This document shows positions 57,779 to 64,000 of a stretch of DNA of 64,000 nt, in pieces; the stretch's first letter is position 1, and each line of letters begins with the position of its first letter. The notes beneath the pieces were generated by a model. It was given only the letters and a program-made list of their open reading frames with translations. It was not told the origin of the DNA and ran no database searches. Both the position numbers and the translations under genes were made by a program. The stretch comes from Deroplatys truncata (lineage: Eukaryota; Arthropoda; Insecta; Mantodea; Mantidae): NCBI GenBank assembly GCA_030765065.1, contig CM060981.1, positions 227,361,152 through 227,425,151 of the forward strand. The letters are read 5' to 3'.

Positions 57779-57975
57779 TTTATTTTTGCCATTACAGCTA
57801 CTCTAACGAATTCTGGCATTCATATACCTAATTAGAGTTAACGTTTATGAAATGAGAATGCATTACTTTGAATTGTCTGTATCTAAGTCGCTTGGTAAGA
57901 TATCTTGGCCAGTTTAAGCGAATTGGCCGTCGATTTCGATTGCCGGTGCTGTACGCTACAACTCCTCGGGACATG

Positions 57976-58260
57976 CTATAAATGATGATAAAATGATCTG
58001 GAAATGTGCCTCACGTGATGAAATGGTAGGATGTCGAGTTCACGGTGAAGTCTTGTATTTCTAATGAAGCATGCTGCATTACTAGCAGTTCGGAGAATGC
58101 TATTTTGTATAACCTGCAGCAGCGTATATGAATTTTTTTTGTAGCTCCCCAAACCGAAGTTGTATGTGGGATATTTCCATTTCAAATCGTCCGAAATAGA
58201 TGGAAAATCGACCTTGCATTTTTTAAACGAAACGAAACTTTTTGTGTTTGGAGACAAGCC
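57976..58260 (-). pseudogene. Jockey-type LINE ORF2, C-terminal remnant
   Basis: Minus-strand translation contains LLQVIQNSILRTASNAACFI then RNTRLHRELDILPF and a short tail. The pattern LQ-x-x-QN-x-x-LR ... RN-x-x-LH-x-x-L is typical of the C-terminal end of Jockey-group ORF2. It probably belongs with the RT remnant at 59590-61300, with unrelated or unreadable sequence between. Confidence 0.65.
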
Positions 58261-59589
58261 GGATGCAATGCTTTATGCAAACGCTTAAAATTCAGAATAT
58301 CATAGTTTTGCAATTAAAATTGTTCAAATTTATCGTATCTTCCTGAAATTTCCAACTTCATGCTGTTATAACTCTTAAAACTTTAAATCTAATTGTTTTA
58401 AACGAGCTTTATTAAAATTCCCGAAACTTTAATTTCATATTGATAAGTAAATGCTCTTCTTATGTTTATTTAAGTGAATAAATTTTGATTTTCAAATATA
58501 GGTGGTTTCGGATTAAGAAAAATAATTTCATTGTATATGGTAAGATTCCGTAATGTAAACATGATGAAACATATACTTTACTGTAATGCTTACTGATAAG
58601 GTTTCGTTTAAAATAATTAAAGAAGTAAATTACTTGACGCGCTCATGGTCGCACGCGCACATTTGTCTTGAACCCAAAGGTCAAGGAAGATACTATGCAT
58701 AAGGTTAAACAATGAGAACGCTTACTAAGCAGTACATGCCTATTACAGTGCTATCTTAGGACATATCTTAACTTGATAACGGCTTCTTTAGATTTTAATT
58801 TCCCCACCTTGATGAAGGATCCAAAAGAGCGTATCATTAACCAAAATATAATTAATAATCACCTGCGCTTAACTCACAACATTTCTATTGACCTTGCTAG
58901 CGCACGGAAAGACTGAAGCAAAGAAAATAAGGACAAAGTGGTAGTTTGCATCGTGCCAGGTTGCCGAATCAGAATCACGTGACTTTATTGCGTCAAATGT
59001 GTTGTCCTGCTTGCTCATCGTGCAACGACCACGTAAATCTCTACGTTTATTCACTTTTTGTGCTATAACTACAAACAACCTAACATAACTGCTTTACCAA
59101 CATTGCCAGCTTCTCTTAATGACACTATGGATTATTCTGAAGCTAATATTTTAGGTTTATAAAAATCCGGAGACACTTAAAATAAGTAACAACTGTATAT
59201 AGATTTTTGTGAATTTTATAAAAATAGTATATGCTACAATGAAATACGGACATTTATTTACAAAATAAGATTTGGTACTATATTATGAAATAAAGGGTTC
59301 TGGAGCCATGAGCAATTAAAATGCGACAAAATGAATTAATACGATAGGTTTATCATTCAGTAAATGTGACAACCGCTGTGTTTTAGGTGTTAGTATTTAA
59401 TAAATATGCTTTCCTTAGCTCCCCATAATAACAGAAAGAAAACAACGCAAAAAAAGTGCGAGGTTTTTTTGCCCTTCGATTTCACATAGAATTTCTCATG
59501 TATGATCAGCGGTCATGCGAGATATTTATAGAGAAGTGAACAGTCGAAACTTACTGAGATTCTGAGATTGAACTAAGTGTAGAGCTTTG
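58261..59589. other. No gene; possible insertion in LINE remnant
   Basis: About 1.3 kb between two pieces of a Jockey-type ORF2, more than the family would need here. No ends or motifs recognised. Confidence 0.35.
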
Positions 59590-61300
59590 ATAATCCATGT
59601 AACAATGCGTTTAATGTGCACATTTCAGGTGAATCTGGTATCGATTGATACTCTAGGATGTCTCGCTGAGGTTTGTAATGCCAGTCACAAGATTGTATTA
59701 TTTAACAGCTACAAAGGAGGGATGTTGTGGAAAGGTCGCAGTGGAAAAATGTTTGCCTATGTCTTACTGGTATTAACACAAATCTATCATGTGTTGAACC
59801 GCTGTTCAAGTCGCTTCAAGAAAAATTGTATGGCAGTAATAGCAATCTATAGATGAGAATGCGTATAAAAGAGAACCATGTCCGCATACAGGGCCGCGTT
59901 GGTGTGTAATTGGTTTTGTAGATCCAAGTGACTATGTTCAAGACAAACGGTGTCAATATTGAACCATCAGAAACTCCAGTCTTCTAACCTGAAGTGAAAA
60001 CCGAACGTACAGTGAAGCGTGTATCGAAGTTAATCTAATATTGTATGCAGTAGGTATATAGCCAGGAAGTCCAATGCGAAATACTTGGAACAGTAGGCCT
60101 TCATGGCAACCTTTTTCACAAGTTTGAGCGATGTTCAGGAACACTGATATAACATTCACTTTCGAAGTCGTTTATGATTGACTGGATACTCCTCAGTAAT
60201 TCATGTGTGGTAGTTTTTGTCGGAATCCACATTGAAATGTGGATATGGCGTTGTGATACACTAAAATGAGAACTGTTGATGAAAGGTTTTTCAAATAATT
60301 TATACAGGGTAGATACTACCCTTATTAATCTACAGCTAGAAGGTAAATTTTTTATCTTATTTGCCTTATGAAACCCTATGTTTTATGCAAGGTATGTCCA
60401 TGAAATGCAGTCGATTTGAGAGCAGCAGTCCAAAAAATCACTGCTTTATGGCAAGGTTTTCTAACATAGTGTTAGCTATGAGACCATGTCCGAGAGATTT
60501 TTTATTTGAATGATGCTGAAAAATACAAAATAATTCTCTTGGGATGGTGTAATAGATCTGTCTGGAACGTGGCTTTGCCAATTTTCATTAGTAGTTTACG
60601 TGTCAATATGGTTAATAGGTCATTGGAAGTAACTATTCATAAGGCAATGCACTAGGGCCTCAACTTTGGTTCTGTGCCTGTTACAATCTGATACTTGACT
60701 TTGAGGGAAGATACCTAGCAGGTTCTTTGAGGAATCGTTTCATGGTCTTCAATAGTGTTGATTCACCATTGGGAGATGGAGCCAGACATCGTTGATATGT
60801 CTGTTCTGTTCGTTGCTGCTGTTAAGTCCTTCCACTCACGACGTGCGAGATCTTTCAGTTTTCTGTGTAGCCATGGGCATCGTTCCGTTGGCATTGTCGA
60901 CGAACACAGTGCTTTTCTTGATTAAGATAGGGGTGGTAGTAGTATATAGTGATATGAATACTGTCTCCAGATCCTAGACGTCGATGATCCACAGGTATAT
61001 ATGATTTCGTCAAATGCTGAATTGCAGCATCAATGTCAGCTTCAGCTTTGAGATATGCTGATGTAAAAGTAGTATCTAATGTTGCTGGAAAATGTTTCTC
61101 AGTATATAAAAGCGTTTATAAGATGTGGTTCCTGCAGCAGTACACTTGGAGTTAGCTGAAACACCATACAGGCAGAACTAGACAGTGAATCGCAGGCAAA
61201 TGCAGCTGTTGATGCCATGTATGTAGGAATTAGGTTTTCTATAAATGCCAATGTAGGGAAACTTTTCAGAATAAAATGCAGGTTCTGTTAAGTGCTGAGA
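59590..61300 (-). pseudogene. Jockey-type LINE reverse transcriptase, heavily decayed
   Basis: Minus-strand pieces in order from high to low coordinate: KSLGHGLIANTMLENL near 60500; LPSSCRLIRVVSTLYKLFEK near 60330; a QCGFRQK-like motif near 60230; ISVFLNIAQTCEKGCHEGLL with RIGLPGYI near 60100; and LHTNAALYADMVLFYTHSHL, a degenerate YADD, near 59890. Stops and frameshifts throughout. The part above 60560 is assigned only by position. An RT of the Jockey group without RNase H is the best reading. Confidence 0.6.
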
Positions 61301-62239
61301 CTTGCAATCTAATCATAATAATACAGTTATGAGGCGAGTGTCAAAGGTTTATATTTCTGCAGCCCCATAATGTGTGTATGCTGCTTGAATCGTGCAGTGG
61401 TTGCGTGGATATCTGCTGGAAGTAGTACTGACAACAGGTAAGTATTGAGTTAGTATTTAGGAGCATGATAAGCATTTATTACGAGGAGAAACTTGTTTCA
61501 CGTGATTAGTTCAAACTCGGTTTGGAAACATTGGAGAGAAAATATATTTTGCTATGACAAATTGTTTTATTGCAATAGCTACGCCTCAAAGCTTCATTGC
61601 TTATCTGGTCATATCTGTAAATTTTATGTCACGAAATACTGAATTGTTCATTTGGAAGAGAATATAATGATATTTGAAGTGAACCATTACAAAACGACAT
61701 GTTGCATAAATTTACCCAGAATCGTAGATCTTAAATGATTGACTTAATTGCCTACTATGAAGGAAAGTTAGGAGAAATTACTACATTAGTGAAAAGTACC
61801 CTTAGCATTCTTTTATTGTATCAATTCTGAGTCACGTTTAAATAAACACAATTAACGCAACTGTTCATACGAATTAAAAATTGAAAGAAGGCAATTAGCT
61901 ATAACAATGCGTAATATTTTTAAAGACTTAACAATGATTTCACTTTATGCTTTTTCAAGGTAAAAATTTGATGTTTATACCTCTTAAGAAACTTCTTTGC
62001 AATATAAACAACTAAAGTTTCAAGATAACATTAGAACTTGCTTCGCTGACGCACATAATAATGAACACGTTTTCTCCTTCATACAGTCAAATTTACCCGA
62101 CTTCAAGTTTAATCACCGAATTAATCTGCTTTCCAAACCGGAACATAAAGGAGATAGTTACAACACTTTACTCACAAAAAAGTTGTATAATAAATTTAGA
62201 AAAAGCCGAAAATGGTCACGGATCTGCCCGAAACGGATG
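61301..62239. other. No gene; nothing recognised
   Basis: AT-rich. An 83-codon frame at 61997-62248 has no recognisable motif. Confidence 0.35.
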
Positions 62240-62600
62240 CAGAGCTAAGTGCTGCTGACCAGGAAGGATGATTTTCCTTCGCTAGTTCGACGCAATCCAA
62301 CCTTCTACCAGCCGGAGGACGTTCCCTGTCCATTGCTGTATTATGGCGCTGCTGTCGCGAACTGGCGAGTACTTTCAGCCAATGGTAATCCCTCGGATAG
62401 CCTGATCGCTATCCCTCTGCTCGATCGGATGACGTCAGAGTCGGACCTTTGGCCGTCTCGGTCCAGGTCTTGGCCATTTGGCGAGTGAAGAAAGGGGGAG
62501 GTGGAGAAATTCGCACAAAAATGAGAAAATGCCTGCAATATCGATGTTATTGGTGAAGTGAATAAAGCAACGACATTTCGCGCGAAGACCATTGGCGTTT
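62240..62600. promoter_or_regulatory. GC-rich patch with CRE, CCAAT and DRE-like sites
   Basis: TGACGTCA at 62430-62437, AGCCAATGG near 62379, AATATCGAT near 62539 (half of the insect DRE TATCGATA) and ACCATTGGCG near 62589, all in a GC-rich island. This clustering suggests a promoter or enhancer, direction unknown. No adjacent gene was recognised. Confidence 0.28.
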
Positions 62601-63392
62601 GAATTGAGTAGTCAGTTATCGGAAATAAAAATCATTATGCTTTGACATTTTTAAAATAATGCAGTAATCGTGTGATTAATTGCGGTAGATATGGTACTAG
62701 AAGAGAGCCGATGAAAGATAATATTGGAGAGAACAATTCAGTGAGGGTAGGTGATGAGAGGAGTATGGTAAGTGTTTCGGAGGTTCTTGGCTTGCTTGTG
62801 AGGATGAAGACGAAAAACAATCTGAGCGTTATATTCTCACGAGATTCCTTATCCACGTTTGTTTCTTTTTATATGTTTTCTACAAACTAATTTCAAAAAT
62901 TAATTTTACAGACCAGTCTTACAAACTATCTACTTTGCTAATTGAGATAAACGTGTGCAAAAATACATTCGTAACACATTTTTCCATAAGTGCATGGGGA
63001 TATAGAAAGCTGAAGTGAAAGTCATATCTTAAAAGTGGGTTAGAACTTTCAAATAATCTATGATGAAGTACTGGGAAATTCAAAGCAACAGCAAATAAAG
63101 CCTTGCAACATTGTTTTTCGTTGTTTGTCTGGGATACCTAGATTATTTACTTCTTACGTATTAATAACCTTCCCCTATGGGGGGAAAGATCCAGAAAAGG
63201 CAATATTCAATCTGAGATTTATATACAACTTTCATAATAACCATTTCAACCATTTGGTAAACACTTATTGCATTAGGTTAGGACTGTATGTGTCGGCATG
63301 TGCACTCTCATTGTAATCCAGGCCGAATGCAAGTAAGAATATTTTCAAGTAAAATATTGTTCGTGCATTCAAATGAATCATTATAAATGATA
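62601..63392. other. No gene; weak HELx trace
   Basis: 62895-63115 loosely follows the HELx 5' half on the plus strand (TCTTACAAACTATCTACTTT; AATTGAGATAAACGTGTGCA). Too decayed for boundaries. Confidence 0.35.
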
Positions 63393-64000
63393 CACTATGT
63401 GATCAAAAGTATTCGGACACCCCCACAAACATACCTTTTTACATCCCTAGGTCCACTGTTTCTGATGTGATAGTGAAGTGGAAACGTGATGGGATATGTA
63501 TAGCACAAAAGCGTATAGGCCAACCTCGTCTGTTGACTGACAGAGACCGCCGACATTTGAAGAGGCTCGTAAAAAGTAATAGGCAGACATCTATCCAGAC
63601 CATCACACAGGAATTCCAAACTGCATCAGGATCCACTCCAAGTACTATGACAGTTAGGCGTGAGGTGAGAAACCTTGGATTCCATGGTCGAGCAGCTGCT
63701 TGGTGTAAGGAGCGTCAACATTACACGATTGAACAGTGGCAAAACGTTGTGTGGAGTGACGAATCACGGTACACAATGTGGCGATCCGATGCAGGGTGTG
63801 GGTATGGCGAATGCCCGGTGAACGTCATCTGTCAGCGTGTGTAGTGCCAAGAGTGAAATTCGGAGGTGTTGGTGTTATGGTTTGGTCGTGTTTTTCCTAG
63901 AGGGGGCTTGCACCCCTTGTTGTTTTGCGTGGCACGATCACAGCGCAGACCTACATTGATATTTTAATCATCTTTTTGCTTCCCACTGTTAAAGAGCAAT
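63393..64000 (+). mobile_element. Tc1-like transposon, left part, runs off window
   Basis: TA at 63391-63392, then CACTATGTGATCAAAAGTAT, a Tc1-type terminus, followed by transposase coding sequence. The right end lies outside the window. Confidence 0.8.
63455..64000 (+). pseudogene. Tc1-like transposase, truncated and frameshifted
   Basis: Starts inside the DNA-binding region (VSDVIVKWKRDGICIAQKR), GRPRLLTDRDRRHL-like GQPRLLTDRDRRHLKRLVKS, STMTVRREVRNLGFHGRAA, then [20 protein letters not shown] with the first catalytic Asp (WSDESRYT). A frameshift near 63805 moves the reading to [15 protein letters not shown], followed by a stop. The first helix-turn-helix and a linker after GRAAA are missing. 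Dead copy; the remaining catalytic residues would lie beyond the window. Confidence 0.82.

Overview
The window reads as non-coding, repeat-dominated DNA from an arthropod, most likely an insect with a large transposon-rich genome. The basis is a RNase H-bearing I-type LINE, Tc1/mariner relatives, a hAT relative, tRNA-headed SINEs and many Helentron-like non-autonomous elements. It is AT-rich with GC-rich islands only in SINEs, the LINE and a few promoter-like patches. I find no intact cellular gene. The only long intact reading frame belongs to the LINE at the left edge. The species cannot be named from what is visible.

Layout: 1-3885 is the 3' part of a LINE (endonuclease, reverse transcriptase, RNase H, CCHC knuckle, 3' hairpin, TCA-repeat tail). 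4077-28999 is a dense mosaic of one family of about 0.8-0.9 kb elements interleaved with Tc1/mariner remnants, SINEs, MITEs and two solo LTRs. 29000-34214 is a repeat-poor stretch with GC-rich, promoter-like patches. 34215-57778 is again dense mosaic, including a hAT relative, a long-inverted-repeat element, a third solo LTR and head-to-tail clusters. 57779-63392 is mostly degraded sequence with a decayed Jockey-type LINE on the minus strand. 63393-64000 is the start of a Tc1-like element that runs off the window.

The dominant feature, called HELx here, has about 35 copies or fragments, by my estimate 24-25 kb or well over a third of the window. An intact copy begins near ATCTGATGTGTTACACTCAC and has an 11-bp subterminal repeat ACTTTCTCTAC about 25 bases in. 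About 150-200 bases before the 3' end it has a variable CA-rich microsatellite. The 3' end is a short stem-loop, CTACTTACTATACGTAGTAG, that runs into the complementary repeat GTAGAGAAAGT. Insertions fall in T runs without visible target duplication. These are the hallmarks described for Helentron-associated elements (HINEs, including Drosophila DINE-1), so I call it a HINE-like family by inference. No Rep/helicase-coding partner is present.

Many elements sit inside others. By comparing interrupted and uninterrupted copies I could fix boundaries and relative age: HELx in HELx (four cases), a solo LTR in HELx, solo LTRs in two transposase remnants, a mariner MITE in HELx, a SINE in the 3' hairpin of HELx, and two HELx copies inside a long-TIR element. 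Coordinates of decayed copies are good to roughly 5-20 bases.
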